Shown: positions 46,534 through 56,397 of the stretch, piece by piece
Numbering within the stretch: the first letter of the stretch is position 1
Layout: every line of letters begins with the position of its first letter
Source: Bacteroidia bacterium
Lineage (GTDB): Bacteria; Bacteroidota; Bacteroidia; Bacteroidales; VadinHA17
DNA length: 64,000 nucleotides
NCBI GenBank assembly: GCA_026391215.1
Contig: JAPLDX010000090.1
Span: 38,599-102,598, forward strand
Direction: 5' to 3'
Notes under the pieces: generated by a model
Told to the model about the DNA's origin: nothing
Databases searched by the model: none
What the model saw: only the letters and a program-made list of their open reading frames with translations
Made by a program: the position numbers and the translations under genes

Positions 46534-48978
46534 TCAAAAGCCGGAAAGAAAAACTTTCAGGGAAACAATTCCTGAATTCAACCACGGGGCCGAAAAGGTA
46601 ATACTGACTTCGCCCTCCTCTCCTGTCGTTTGCAGATATGCTAGCATTCTTCCGTTATAAACCCGATGTAAATTATCACGATAGCTGGTCATATCGGTGT
46701 TGTTTGCACTTTCCAGCCCTAAGAGCCGGGCAGGCCCTGAAATTGTACAGGTAACCATATCATCTGCCAGCAAAACAGGAACTCCGTCCTGATCGACTAT
46801 CTGAATGGTAATCTGAACTAAATCCTTGTCCCCCGATAATACGGTTTTATCAGGTGTGGCAATAATTGTATTTGGCCGGCCGGATGTCTGAACCGAGTAC
46901 CGTGCAATTTCCTTCCCTTCCTTCAACCCGGTCACTTCTAATTTACCGGGCTTGTAGGGTATATCCCAGTAAATAATTCCAACATTATCATCATGATTTT
47001 TTGGTTGTCCCACAGGCATGCCGTTAAGGATCAGCTGAGATTGCGGGCAATTTGTATAACAAACCACACGAATGGTATCTCCGTCGGAATAATTCCAGAT
47101 GGGAAGAGCTGAATCTGACAATATAGGACGGCTTCTTTTGGTCAGCAGGTAGGTACCAATATAAGTCATTGGGCTTTCCAGCCACATCGACATCCGGTAA
47201 TACCCTCTCGGTTTAATGAATCCTGCAAGATCTATCATACCAGAATTAAATCCACGTGAAGGCCATGCCAGGGCTTCTCCAAGATAATCAAATCCGGTCC
47301 AGATGAATTGACCAAAAATATAATCATTATCACGGACAGCCTTCCACATAGAATAACCATGACCATTTTCACTTCCATATAATATTCTGTCCGGAAATTT
47401 TTTATGATCGATTGCATAACGGTTTTCAGTGTAGTTGTATCCTACCACATCAAGGTACTTTGGATAATCAGTTTCATTGGTCATAATAACACCTGCAAGA
47501 GCACCTGTGACAGGACGCGAAGTATCAATAGCGCGTACAACCTCCGAAAGCCTTTTCCCTATAGGTCCAAGACGTTCAGCGCTCGGCTTTTTCGGATCAT
47601 AGCCTCCATAGACCGGCTGATTGAATTCGCTTCCATTTAATATCGGATGCGAATAGGGATCGTTTGGATAATCGACTTCATTTCCCAGGCTCCACATCAC
47701 TACTGCCGGATGATTCCTGTCGCGAAGGACCATCGATGCAAGGTCCCTGTCGCTCCATTCCTCAAAAAAATCAAATGTGCCCTGGAAGCCGGGGTCTCCC
47801 ACATTCCATCCCGAAAGCCATTTATTCTTGGGAAATTCAAATTCATCGAACGCCTCGTCTATGACCAGGAATCCGAATTCATCACACAGATCATATAAAT
47901 CGGGTGCCTGTAAATTGTGACTCATACGGATGGCGTTACAGCCCAGAGATTTCAATGTTCTTAAACGGCGTTCCCAAACCTGACGCGGAACTGCCGAACC
48001 AAGCACTCCTGCATCATGATGAATACAAACTCCCTTCATCTTCATCCATTTTCCGTTCAGGGCAAATCCTTTATCGGGATCGAACTGCAGCGTACGGATC
48101 CCGGTTTTACAAACTGATTCATCAACTATTTTTCCATTGACTGACAAAACTGTTTTCAGCTGGTACAGATATGGATCCTCCACATTCCATAAGTGCGGAT
48201 TCTTTATGGTCAGATCGGAAGTAAACTTAACTATGGAGGCAGCCGGTAATTTCTTTTTTTGAGATTTCTGAGCTACTATTTTCCCTGACAGATCTATCCA
48301 TTGCATTACTACTTGAGTTTCAGCTTCAGCTCCTGTTTCATTTTTTACATCAGCATCTACCTGAATCACTGCTGACTTATCAGTTAACTGCCGGGTCTTA
48401 TAGGTTACACCCCACATGTCAAAGTGCAGCGGACTGGATGTTACCAGCCAGACATTTCTGTAAATGCCGGAACCAGTATACCATCGTGAATCGGCGGATT
48501 GACTGTGATCCACACGGACAGCAAGAATATTTGTGCCTCTGTATTTCAGATAGGGTGTCAGGTCATACGAAAATGAAACATAACCGTTAGGCCGGTATCC
48601 CAGCAATTGTCCGTTTATGTATACAGAACTGCGGTTATATACGCCCTCAAAATATACAAATACTTTCCTGCCATTATAGTCGGCAGGTATTTTCAGCTCT
48701 GTACGGTACCAGGCTATACCACCGGGTAAATATCCTGTACAGCTGGCCAGGGAAGGACTTAACCATCCTTCTATGCTCCAGTCATGGGGTAAATCCAGTC
48801 TCCTCCAGGACTTATCGTCAAACTCAGATTTAAAGGCATCTGCTTCATCTTTCAACTGAAACATCCAGCCGTCATTTATCAGTTCAGCTTTCCCAAAAGA
48901 AATCTGAGCATTTAAGGAAAGCGATACGAAGAGCAGTAGGCTTGAGAAAAACAATAACAGGCAGTGATTAAATTTCAT
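46534..48978 (-). CDS. Glycoside hydrolase family 2 (beta-galactosidase-like)
   Basis: WRRLDLPHDWSIEGW, GIAWYRTELKIP, GCNAIRMSHNLQAPDLYDLCDEFGFLVIDEAFDEF, HPAVVMWSLGNEVDYP, GQFIWTGFDYLGEA. Confidence 0.95.
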   Translation of the reverse strand: MKFNHCLLLFFSSLLLFVSLSLNAQISFGKAELINDGWMFQLKDEADAFKSEFDDKSWRRLDLPHDWSIEGWLSPSLASCTGYLPGGIAWYRTELKIPADYNGRKVFVYFEGVYNRSSVYINGQLLGYRPNGYVSFSYDLTPYLKYRGTNILAVRVDHSQSADSRWYTGSGIYRNVWLVTSSPLHFDMWGVTYKTRQLTDKSAVIQVDADVKNETGAEAETQVVMQWIDLSGKIVAQKSQKKKLPAASIVKFTSDLTIKNPHLWNVEDPYLYQLKTVLSVNGKIVDESVCKTGIRTLQFDPDKGFALNGKWMKMKGVCIHHDAGVLGSAVPRQVWERRLRTLKSLGCNAIRMSHNLQAPDLYDLCDEFGFLVIDEAFDEFEFPKNKWLSGWNVGDPGFQGTFDFFEEWSDRDLASMVLRDRNHPAVVMWSLGNEVDYPNDPYSHPILNGSEFNQPVYGGYDPKKPSAERLGPIGKRLSEVVRAIDTSRPVTGALAGVIMTNETDYPKYLDVVGYNYTENRYAIDHKKFPDRILYGSENGHGYSMWKAVRDNDYIFGQFIWTGFDYLGEALAWPSRGFNSGMIDLAGFIKPRGYYRMSMWLESPMTYIGTYLLTKRSRPILSDSALPIWNYSDGDTIRVVCYTNCPQSQLILNGMPVGQPKNHDDNVGIIYWDIPYKPGKLEVTGLKEGKEIARYSVQTSGRPNTIIATPDKTVLSGDKDLVQITIQIVDQDGVPVLLADDMVTCTISGPARLLGLESANNTDMTSYRDNLHRVYNGRMLAYLQTTGEEGEVSITFSAPWLNSGIVSLKVFLSGF

Positions 48979-49175
48979 ATAAATGGATCATTTATGTTTT
49001 AATAAAACTACAGGATACAAAATTATGCAAGAGAAATGAAAATAGTTATTTTATTTTAATTATCAGGTAGCTAAAGTTGTGTGAACTAAAAAAACTTCAT
49101 TCTTTATTAAAACAAGTTCAGACCTGATTTTTACTGTTTCACTTATTTTCTCCAACCTGTCACTTTGCTTTAAGT

Positions 49176-49183
49176 ATATTTGT
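49176..49183 (+). promoter_or_regulatory. Possible -7 element upstream of the LytS-like kinase
   Basis: tatatttg matches TAnnTTTG, 73 bp upstream of ATG 49256; no convincing -33 element. Confidence 0.35.
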
Positions 49184-49255
49184 AACAAAATTAATATTAC
49201 TGGTAAAAATGCAAGTTGGTATGATATTGGATTAGTACAGTTGACCTTGATTTAA

Positions 49256-50308
49256 ATGCAGACAAATCTAAAGAAACAATATTTTTATATAGTCCTGTTA
49301 TTAGCACTGGCAATTGCTATTACAATCAATTTCCCAATGGTTATGAATTACCTTTTTGGAGAAGAAGGTGGTCGTATTGATACTAGATTCATGCCAAGTT
49401 TTACTCATCTTGGAGCGGAGCTTCTGATAACCTATATTGTAGCTCTTCTGATGTTTACATTAAATTTTTTCATTTTAAATCCTGCTGAAAGACACGGACG
49501 ATTAAAAATATTGAATATTATTCTGGCGATTGTTCTGACCGTGATTTCCGTATTTATTCTAAATGAGCTGTTATATTCAGTTAAAAATATGATAGATACA
49601 GGACCTAGGCCAAGAGGTCACAGGGACGAATTTGATTATACTAACTTTTATGTTTCTGGCCTCGTTGTTGGTTGTGTCCTGATAATCCGACTGATCTTTC
49701 AGAAACAGACCATTATACTGGAGAATGAAGCTTTAAAACGGGAGGCACTTCAAAGTCAGTTTGAATCACTTAAGAATCAATTAAGCCCGCATTTTCTATT
49801 CAATTCCCTTACTGCTCTCAAAATTTTAATCAACGAAGCTCCTGATACTGCTCAGAATTATATTAACAGCCTTTCTAAAGCGCTTCGATATACTTTGCAG
49901 AGCAATGAAAAACAGCTTGTTACCCTTAAAGAGGAGATGGATTTTATGGAATCTTATCTTTTCCTGATAAGGATGAGGTTTGATTCCAACCTTTCGGTAA
50001 ACACAAGTATTGATGAGAACTATCTTTCACACAGATTGCCTCCTCTTACAATCCAGACCCTGGTGGAGAATGCCATCAAACATAATGAGATCAGTAAACT
50101 TAGACCTCTCAGAATCGATATTTCGACCACTGAAAATGAAGGCCTTTTTGTAATAAATAATATCCAGAAGAAACTCTCTGAGGAGGAGGGTACCGGAATA
50201 GGTCTGACAAACCTGTCAAAACAGTATCAATTACTTTTTGGGAAAGATATCACTATCAGCATTGAAAATAATCAATTCAAAGTGGAAATACCTTTAATTA
50301 AGCAGTGA
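49256..50308 (+). CDS. LytS/YehU-type sensor histidine kinase
   Basis: LKNQLSPHFLFNSLTALKILINEAPDTAQNYINSLSKALRYTLQ, LPPLTIQTLVENAIKHN, GTGIGLTNLSKQYQLLFG. Confidence 0.93.
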   Translation: MQTNLKKQYFYIVLLLALAIAITINFPMVMNYLFGEEGGRIDTRFMPSFTHLGAELLITYIVALLMFTLNFFILNPAERHGRLKILNIILAIVLTVISVFILNELLYSVKNMIDTGPRPRGHRDEFDYTNFYVSGLVVGCVLIIRLIFQKQTIILENEALKREALQSQFESLKNQLSPHFLFNSLTALKILINEAPDTAQNYINSLSKALRYTLQSNEKQLVTLKEEMDFMESYLFLIRMRFDSNLSVNTSIDENYLSHRLPPLTIQTLVENAIKHNEISKLRPLRIDISTTENEGLFVINNIQKKLSEEEGTGIGLTNLSKQYQLLFGKDITISIENNQFKVEIPLIKQ

Positions 50309-50311
50309 GGG

Positions 50312-51109
50312 ATGAAGGCACTAATTATTGAAGATGAAATTCTTGCTTCAAAACATTTACTGAATATTCTGCAAGAAATCGAAGATATTTCAGTAATCAC
50401 TGTTATTGAATCAATTGCTCAAACAATTGATTGGTTTGCAAAAAATATGCAGCCGGATATCGTTTTCATGGATATTCATCTGTCTGATGGTTCGGCATTT
50501 GAAATTTTCAAACATATAAATATCACTTGCCCGATTATTTTTACCACTGCTTATGATGAATATGCTTTGAAAGCTTTCAAAGTGAACAGCATTGATTATC
50601 TACTGAAGCCAATAGAAGTACCGGATGTACAGGCAGCATTGAAAAAACTGAAAGGACTTTCAAATACAGAAACTATGCAGTCTGCCATTAATAGCCTGAT
50701 TTCATCCTTCAGAAAGGCATCAAAATATAAAACACATTTTCTGATTCCTTCAAAAGGAGACAAATTAATACCTGTTCAGACAAGTGACCTGGCTTGTTTT
50801 TATATTGATGCCGGCATTGTTAAGGCTTTTACATTTGAAGACAGGACTTTCCGGTTTGACTATACACTTGATGAACTTGAAGATTTATTGAATCCTGAAG
50901 ATTTTTTTCGTGCCAACCGTCAGTATATCATTTCAAGAAAAGCAATAAAGGATATAGATATCTGGTTTACAAACCGTTTATCAGTGAATCTGAAAATAAC
51001 TGTTCCTGAAAGAATACTGATCAGTAAAGCCAGAATCTCAGAATTTAAGATATGGCACGGGGGTCAAACAGGTTTTTCTGTCAAATTCTATAACAATTTT
51101 ATACAATGA
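50312..51109 (+). CDS. LytTR-family response regulator
   Basis: IIEDEILASKHLLNIL, IVFMDIHLSDGSAFEIF, TTAYDEYALKAFKVNSIDYLLKPIE; LytTR region FFRANRQYIISRKAI. Confidence 0.95.
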   Translation: MKALIIEDEILASKHLLNILQEIEDISVITVIESIAQTIDWFAKNMQPDIVFMDIHLSDGSAFEIFKHINITCPIIFTTAYDEYALKAFKVNSIDYLLKPIEVPDVQAALKKLKGLSNTETMQSAINSLISSFRKASKYKTHFLIPSKGDKLIPVQTSDLACFYIDAGIVKAFTFEDRTFRFDYTLDELEDLLNPEDFFRANRQYIISRKAIKDIDIWFTNRLSVNLKITVPERILISKARISEFKIWHGGQTGFSVKFYNNFIQ

Positions 51110-52428
51110 AAAAGAACATTCTTACAACACTATCATGCCTTTTTCTGATAGCATCTATTTCACAGACTGTAATTGCACAGGAAAAGGTACCAACATCCGA
51201 TACATTAAGAAAAGGAGCAGTCAAAATATTTCTTGATTGTCAAAGCTGTGATATGAATTATATACGGCAGCAGATCACATTTGTAAACTTTGTCAGAGAT
51301 GTAAAAGAAGCTCAGGTTTTTATCCTCATAACACAACAGAATGCCGGTAGCGGAGGATCGCAATATACTTTTACCTTCCAGGGGCTGGATACATTTAAAG
51401 GTATGAATGATACACTGGTTTACACCAGCAGTCCTGACGAGACAAGTACAATCGTTAGAGAGAAGGTAACAAATATGCTGAAAATGGGATTAATGAAATA
51501 TGTAGCCAGGACACCGGTTTTCAGCGAGATTGAAATCAGACACAATTCGGAAATGGAACAGGAACAAGTCGTTGACAAATGGAATAACTGGGTGTTTACA
51601 CTTTCAACAGAACCCCAATTCCAGTCAGAAGAATCAAATAAACAACTTAATTTAATGAATGGAATAAATATCACAAAAGTCACGCCGGATATAAAACTTG
51701 AAATTGAACTTGATCAGTTCTATAACCAAAGGAGGGTCATTGAGGACGAAGTATTTGATACCACCTATAAAACGAATGAATTTCGAGGTGATAACCTGTT
51801 TGTTAAGAGCCTTGGTGATCATTGGTCAGCCGGTGCTAAATGGAATATCATATCTTCGACAAGAGAAAATTATGATTTCAGGACTGACTTTCTTCCATCA
51901 ATTGAATACGATCTTTTCCCATATTCTGAGGCAACCCACAGGCAATTAAGATTTTTATATAGCGTTGGACTACAGTACAATAACTATATAGATTCCACTA
52001 TTTATAATCAGGTTAAGGAAACTCTTTTCAAACAGGAACTTAATATTGCTTTCCAGATACAGGAAAAGTGGGGTTCTGTAAATCTGGCTTTATTGGGTTC
52101 AGCCTATTTTAATGATTTATCAAAAAATCGTCTTGAATTAATTAGTTCTCTTAATCTTAGGATCTTCAAAGGCTTAACATTACAGATTAACGGAAGCGTA
52201 GCTTATCTTAATGACCAGATAAATCTGAAAAAGGGTGGAATATCTGATGCCGACAGATTATTGCAGCTCAGGGAACTTTCAACGCAGTACAGAATTCAGG
52301 GAGGGATAGGGTTAACCTACACATTTGGTTCAATTTACAATAATGTTGTTAATCCAAGATTTGGATTCGGAGGTGGAGGCGGAGGCGGAGGTGAAAGTGA
52401 TGAATATAACAACCAGAACTACGATTAA
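51106..52428 (+). CDS. Uncharacterised secreted, probable outer-membrane protein linked to LytS/LytTR pair
   Basis: Signal peptide; VKIFLDCQSCDMNYIRQQITFVNFVRDVKEAQVFILITQQNAGSGGSQYTFTFQGL; strand-rich C-terminal half and Gly-rich tail. Confidence 0.7.
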   Translation: MKKNILTTLSCLFLIASISQTVIAQEKVPTSDTLRKGAVKIFLDCQSCDMNYIRQQITFVNFVRDVKEAQVFILITQQNAGSGGSQYTFTFQGLDTFKGMNDTLVYTSSPDETSTIVREKVTNMLKMGLMKYVARTPVFSEIEIRHNSEMEQEQVVDKWNNWVFTLSTEPQFQSEESNKQLNLMNGINITKVTPDIKLEIELDQFYNQRRVIEDEVFDTTYKTNEFRGDNLFVKSLGDHWSAGAKWNIISSTRENYDFRTDFLPSIEYDLFPYSEATHRQLRFLYSVGLQYNNYIDSTIYNQVKETLFKQELNIAFQIQEKWGSVNLALLGSAYFNDLSKNRLELISSLNLRIFKGLTLQINGSVAYLNDQINLKKGGISDADRLLQLRELSTQYRIQGGIGLTYTFGSIYNNVVNPRFGFGGGGGGGGESDEYNNQNYD

Positions 52429-52610
52429 AAATGCACGATCCCATTAAATGGGAATGATTTCTGCCTGGTTTTCAACGATTACAGGGGCTATCTAACGGAT
52501 TAATATTTTGTAAATCACGTTAATGTTCGGTTAATGCCTGCAATAAGCGGAATAATATTTATGTGCATGAGGTCTATTTGATAAGTATATTATTCTTGTA
52601 ATTATTTAAA

Positions 52611-53066
52611 ATGAACGTTTACAAATTTTTTCTCAGCCTTTCTCTCACAATTGTTATGCTTTTGTTGATGGATCCAAGATCATTTTACGGCCTCTCATTT
52701 CATGAATGGGCAGGATTGATAATAGGACTCTTCTTTATCCTGCACAAAATTCTGAACTGGGGCTGGATAAAGAAAGTCACAATGAGTTTTTTCAGGAAAT
52801 GCTCCGGGAAAGCCAGGTTAAATTATGTTCTGGATGTTTTGTTGTTGGCAGGTATCACCCTTATGATACTGAGCGGAATATCAATTTCCAGGACTATTGA
52901 TTTTTCATGGCTCAATCTGGGCGGATCACCGATGTTCTGGAGAGTTATGCACACCAGTTCTTCCTATATAACACTTGCATTATTCGGCATCCATCTGGGA
53001 TTACACTGGAACTGGATATTACAGAGGTTACATATTAAAAAGGTAAAAAATGGTAAAGAAAATTAG
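52611..53066 (+). CDS. DUF4405-like multi-TM protein with conserved His
   Basis: FHEWAGLIIGLFFILHKILNWGWIKK, MHTSSSYITLALFGIHLGLHWNWI: paired membrane His motifs as in b-type-cytochrome-like proteins. Confidence 0.7.
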   Translation: MNVYKFFLSLSLTIVMLLLMDPRSFYGLSFHEWAGLIIGLFFILHKILNWGWIKKVTMSFFRKCSGKARLNYVLDVLLLAGITLMILSGISISRTIDFSWLNLGGSPMFWRVMHTSSSYITLALFGIHLGLHWNWILQRLHIKKVKNGKEN

Positions 53067-53475
53067 CTTCTTGATATTTTCAGTTGCAATCCTGGTCATC
53101 GGCGTAATATCATTCAATAAACTAAGCTACGGGGATAGAAGCACCAGAATATTCAGCTTCAGCTCAGATGCCCCTTTCGAGGGAAGAATGGGCAGAGGTC
53201 CGGAAGGCAGGGAAGAGTTTGTCCGGCCAGAAATGCGTGAACTCCCTGACAGCTTAAGGCAGCAGTTTGGACCACAGGATGGGGAGAGGATGGGAAGAGG
53301 CCATGATGAAGGAGGATTGAGAAATGTTGAAGACCGGGGAAGAGCGGAATTCCCGGGAGGCAAAAAAATAAATATCCGGAATGTGAAATGGTTTCTTGCT
53401 GTATTTGCATTATTTACTGTGCTGGCAATATATATTGATAAAGCATATTGTTTGATCCGGAAACGAAAACTATAA
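53050..53475 (+). CDS. Bitopic membrane protein with long G/R/E-rich extracytoplasmic linker
   Basis: N- and C-terminal TM segments flanking FEGRMGRGPEGREEFVRPEMRELPDSLRQQFGPQDGERMGRGHDEGG; overlaps preceding gene. Confidence 0.6.
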   Translation: MVKKISFLIFSVAILVIGVISFNKLSYGDRSTRIFSFSSDAPFEGRMGRGPEGREEFVRPEMRELPDSLRQQFGPQDGERMGRGHDEGGLRNVEDRGRAEFPGGKKINIRNVKWFLAVFALFTVLAIYIDKAYCLIRKRKL

Positions 53476-53478
53476 TCA

Positions 53479-54936
53479 ATGTTTAAAGAAATAATGATTT
53501 CATTGGCGCTTACAGCTGTGTTTTTCCTTGCATGGGAGACCGCAGGAGGCCAGACCAAAGATCCTTTGCTGTTCCCCAGGGATAACTTTACAGTGGAAAC
53601 CAAAACAGTGAAGACCTCTGCGGGTGAAAAGAAAGTCACCTACCGCTCATATATGCACATTCCGTATGTTGCGAATCCCGTTGACAAAGATTTTGAGAGC
53701 ATGAATGTCAGCGTTCCTTTTGAGGTAGATGGTGTAGTCATCGATGCCATAAACGCTCCTATTCTCTTTGTTATTGGCGTTGGAGGATATATGTCGGTGA
53801 ACAATATGCGCGGCGGTTTTGGTGGCCCCCCTGCCAGTGGTAACAGAGTAAGCAGCAACACGGATCTGGCCCTGGCAGCCGGATATGTTGTAGTGTCACC
53901 TGGATGCCGCGGACGAGACAACAAAGCAACTGACGGAACATATTATGGTAAGGCACCTGCCGCCATTGTTGACCTGAAGGCAGCTGTCCGCTACATACGA
54001 CACAACAAGGGTGTTATCCCCGGCAATGTCAATTGGATCTTCTCGACGGGTGTCAGCGCTGGAGGAGCGTTGTCCGCACTTCTTGGTTCTTCAGGCAACA
54101 GCCAGTTATATGACTCATATCTTAAGGAGATTGGTGCTGCCGATGCTAAAGACAACATCTTTGGCAGTGCATGCTTCTGTCCGATCACCGATCTGGAGCA
54201 CGCCGATGGGGCTTATGAGTGGATGTACGGTACCATTCCTGGGAGATCCGGACTGGTGGATCAGGAGCTTTCAAAACAACTGAAAGCCTTTTATGCTGAG
54301 TATCAGGCTTCTCTGAACCTTCAGGGGAAAAATAACTTCGGAACCATCACAGCTGATAATTACGATAAGTACCTCCTGCAGTATTACCTGATCCCATCAG
54401 CAAATAAATACTTGAGAGGTTTGTCAGATGAAAAGCGCAACGAATACCTGGTAAATAACAAATGGATCACATGGACTGCTGTCGGTGCTGCGTTTACCTT
54501 TGCAGATTATGTTGCACATGTCGGCAGAATGAAAAATCTTCCGGCTTTTGACGATTTTGACATGAGGCAACCAGAGCCAATTTTGTTTGGCAACAAGACT
54601 ACAAATGCCAGCCATTTTACAAACTTTAGCCTGCAGCAAAGCACTGGTGATAAGAATGCAGAAATTGACAACGACCTGAAAACGGCGGTGAACATGATGA
54701 ATGCAATGTACTTTATAGGTCAGAACATCAGCGACTGTGTCCAATACTGGTGGCTACGGCAGGGCACTTCTGATAACCACACATCACAAACAGTAATTGC
54801 CAACCTGGCGACAAGCCTGGAGAACAGGAACAAGGTTGTGAATACGTTTCTGTACTGGGATGCAGGGCATGGTGCAGATGAGGATGCGGAAGATTTCATC
54901 ACCTGGATCGGCAATGTCACCGGTTTCTTTAAATAA
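53479..54936 (+). CDS. Tannase/esterase-like alpha/beta hydrolase
   Basis: AAGYVVVSPGCRGRDN, PAAIVDLKAAVRYIRHN, IFSTGVSAGGALSALLGSSG (GxSxGG). Confidence 0.75.
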   Translation: MFKEIMISLALTAVFFLAWETAGGQTKDPLLFPRDNFTVETKTVKTSAGEKKVTYRSYMHIPYVANPVDKDFESMNVSVPFEVDGVVIDAINAPILFVIGVGGYMSVNNMRGGFGGPPASGNRVSSNTDLALAAGYVVVSPGCRGRDNKATDGTYYGKAPAAIVDLKAAVRYIRHNKGVIPGNVNWIFSTGVSAGGALSALLGSSGNSQLYDSYLKEIGAADAKDNIFGSACFCPITDLEHADGAYEWMYGTIPGRSGLVDQELSKQLKAFYAEYQASLNLQGKNNFGTITADNYDKYLLQYYLIPSANKYLRGLSDEKRNEYLVNNKWITWTAVGAAFTFADYVAHVGRMKNLPAFDDFDMRQPEPILFGNKTTNASHFTNFSLQQSTGDKNAEIDNDLKTAVNMMNAMYFIGQNISDCVQYWWLRQGTSDNHTSQTVIANLATSLENRNKVVNTFLYWDAGHGADEDAEDFITWIGNVTGFFK

Positions 54937-54964
54937 TTGCCTTTTTCATCAATTTATTATGGAA

Positions 54965-56266
54965 TCACTGAGCAACTTTGACACACATTAACCGGCTTTG
55001 ATCCCGGATCAGGAGCTTGCCATTGGAAAGTGCCAAAGGAGCCCAGTTTTGAGCTGCGAATCTTTGGTCTGCCATTGTCTCTGCCTTAAGAATGTCAGCT
55101 GCAGCGACTGGTTTAAAGGCTGCAGGATCAGGTTCGATGAGATATAATTTTGTCATACCGTCAGTTGCTAGCAATAATCCATTCGAGATAATCATGCCTC
55201 CTTTGTCAAATCCTGGAGCCCTCATGGTCTTCCATTTTACCTGGCCGTCAATGCTCATACAGACAAGTCCGTCTTTTCTTTCGTTGGTTGAATACTGAGC
55301 ATAAAAATGGCCATTGTAGAGAACAGGAGGTTGTGTATGAGCTCCAAAGTCAGCATTCTTATAAAGTTCTGCAACATTATAGGTTCCGTCAGCCTTCTTA
55401 GTAATTTTTATCATAGCTGCGCCGGCCTCATAACCACCGGTGATAAGTGCCCTGCCGTCGCCGGCATCAACTGCAGACGGAACCGGGATTCCGCATTGCC
55501 AGTTTGTATATTCCCAGAGGATCTTCCCCGTAAGCGGATCTAATCCAACCACTTTACCTCCGCTGGCGCTTGATCCCCAGCCTGCTGAAGCAGTTATCAT
55601 TACAACGTGGCTCTCGGTTCCTGCTTTTACGATTGAAGGGCTGACATAACCGACAGGACCGAGTGAAGGAGTTTTCCATTTAACATTACCATTTAGCTTA
55701 TCATAAGCAACAACACCTGCCTCAGGTGTCTGTGAAGCCACTATTACCAGATCGCCGTAAACCAGGGGACACTGAGTGATTGCCCATCGTGGAATTCGGT
55801 CTCCTCCGAAATCCTTCCAGATGTTCTTGTTCCATAGAGGCTTGTGTGTATTAATATCAATGCAGTAAAAGTCTCCGTAAGGTCCGCATGAGTAAATCCG
55901 GTTGCCATCAACAGCTGGGACACTTCGCGAGCCGGGGAACTGAACGGCCCCAGGAGCATTATAGCTGAAACTCCAGAGCTCTTTTCCGGTCGAAAGATCA
56001 ATACAAAGCATCATGTCGCCGACCTCGTCATTCCTGTCAAGAATATAGACCTTACCATCAATGACTACAGGACCGCCAAAGCCTATGCCCAGATCAGCTG
56101 ACCATAAAACCTCCGGCCCATTTTTCGGCCAGGTTCGTAAAAGATCTTTCTGGTCCGAAATACTGTTCCTGTTGGGTCCGAGATACTGAGGCCAGTTCTG
56201 GGCACAGACATTCGTCAGGCTGACTAATGAGACAACCGCTGTAACAAACATTTTACTTTGTTTCAT
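54965..56266 (-). CDS. PQQ-like beta-propeller repeat protein, secreted
   Basis: Start assigned to MKQSKMFVTAVVSLVSLTNVCAQ; NWPQYLGPNRNSISDQ, repeats GKVYILDRN...LCIDLSTGKELWSFSY and VVGLDPLTGKILWEYTNW. Confidence 0.88.
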   Translation of the reverse strand: MKQSKMFVTAVVSLVSLTNVCAQNWPQYLGPNRNSISDQKDLLRTWPKNGPEVLWSADLGIGFGGPVVIDGKVYILDRNDEVGDMMLCIDLSTGKELWSFSYNAPGAVQFPGSRSVPAVDGNRIYSCGPYGDFYCIDINTHKPLWNKNIWKDFGGDRIPRWAITQCPLVYGDLVIVASQTPEAGVVAYDKLNGNVKWKTPSLGPVGYVSPSIVKAGTESHVVMITASAGWGSSASGGKVVGLDPLTGKILWEYTNWQCGIPVPSAVDAGDGRALITGGYEAGAAMIKITKKADGTYNVAELYKNADFGAHTQPPVLYNGHFYAQYSTNERKDGLVCMSIDGQVKWKTMRAPGFDKGGMIISNGLLLATDGMTKLYLIEPDPAAFKPVAAADILKAETMADQRFAAQNWAPLALSNGKLLIRDQSRLMCVKVAQ

Positions 56267-56397
56267 TTTTATTACTCTTTTCTTTTTATCTAGTAAGATA
56301 TTATTCAATTGACAACTAAAACATTGATCATATTCCAAGTTTGCGTTTAATCATATCTGCGAATTTTAAATATTTCTGAATTTAAATCTCAAAATGA

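Noticed and set aside
53127-53639. 170-aa minus-strand ORF
   Set aside because: Antisense to two plus-strand genes; Ser/Pro-rich spurious composition.
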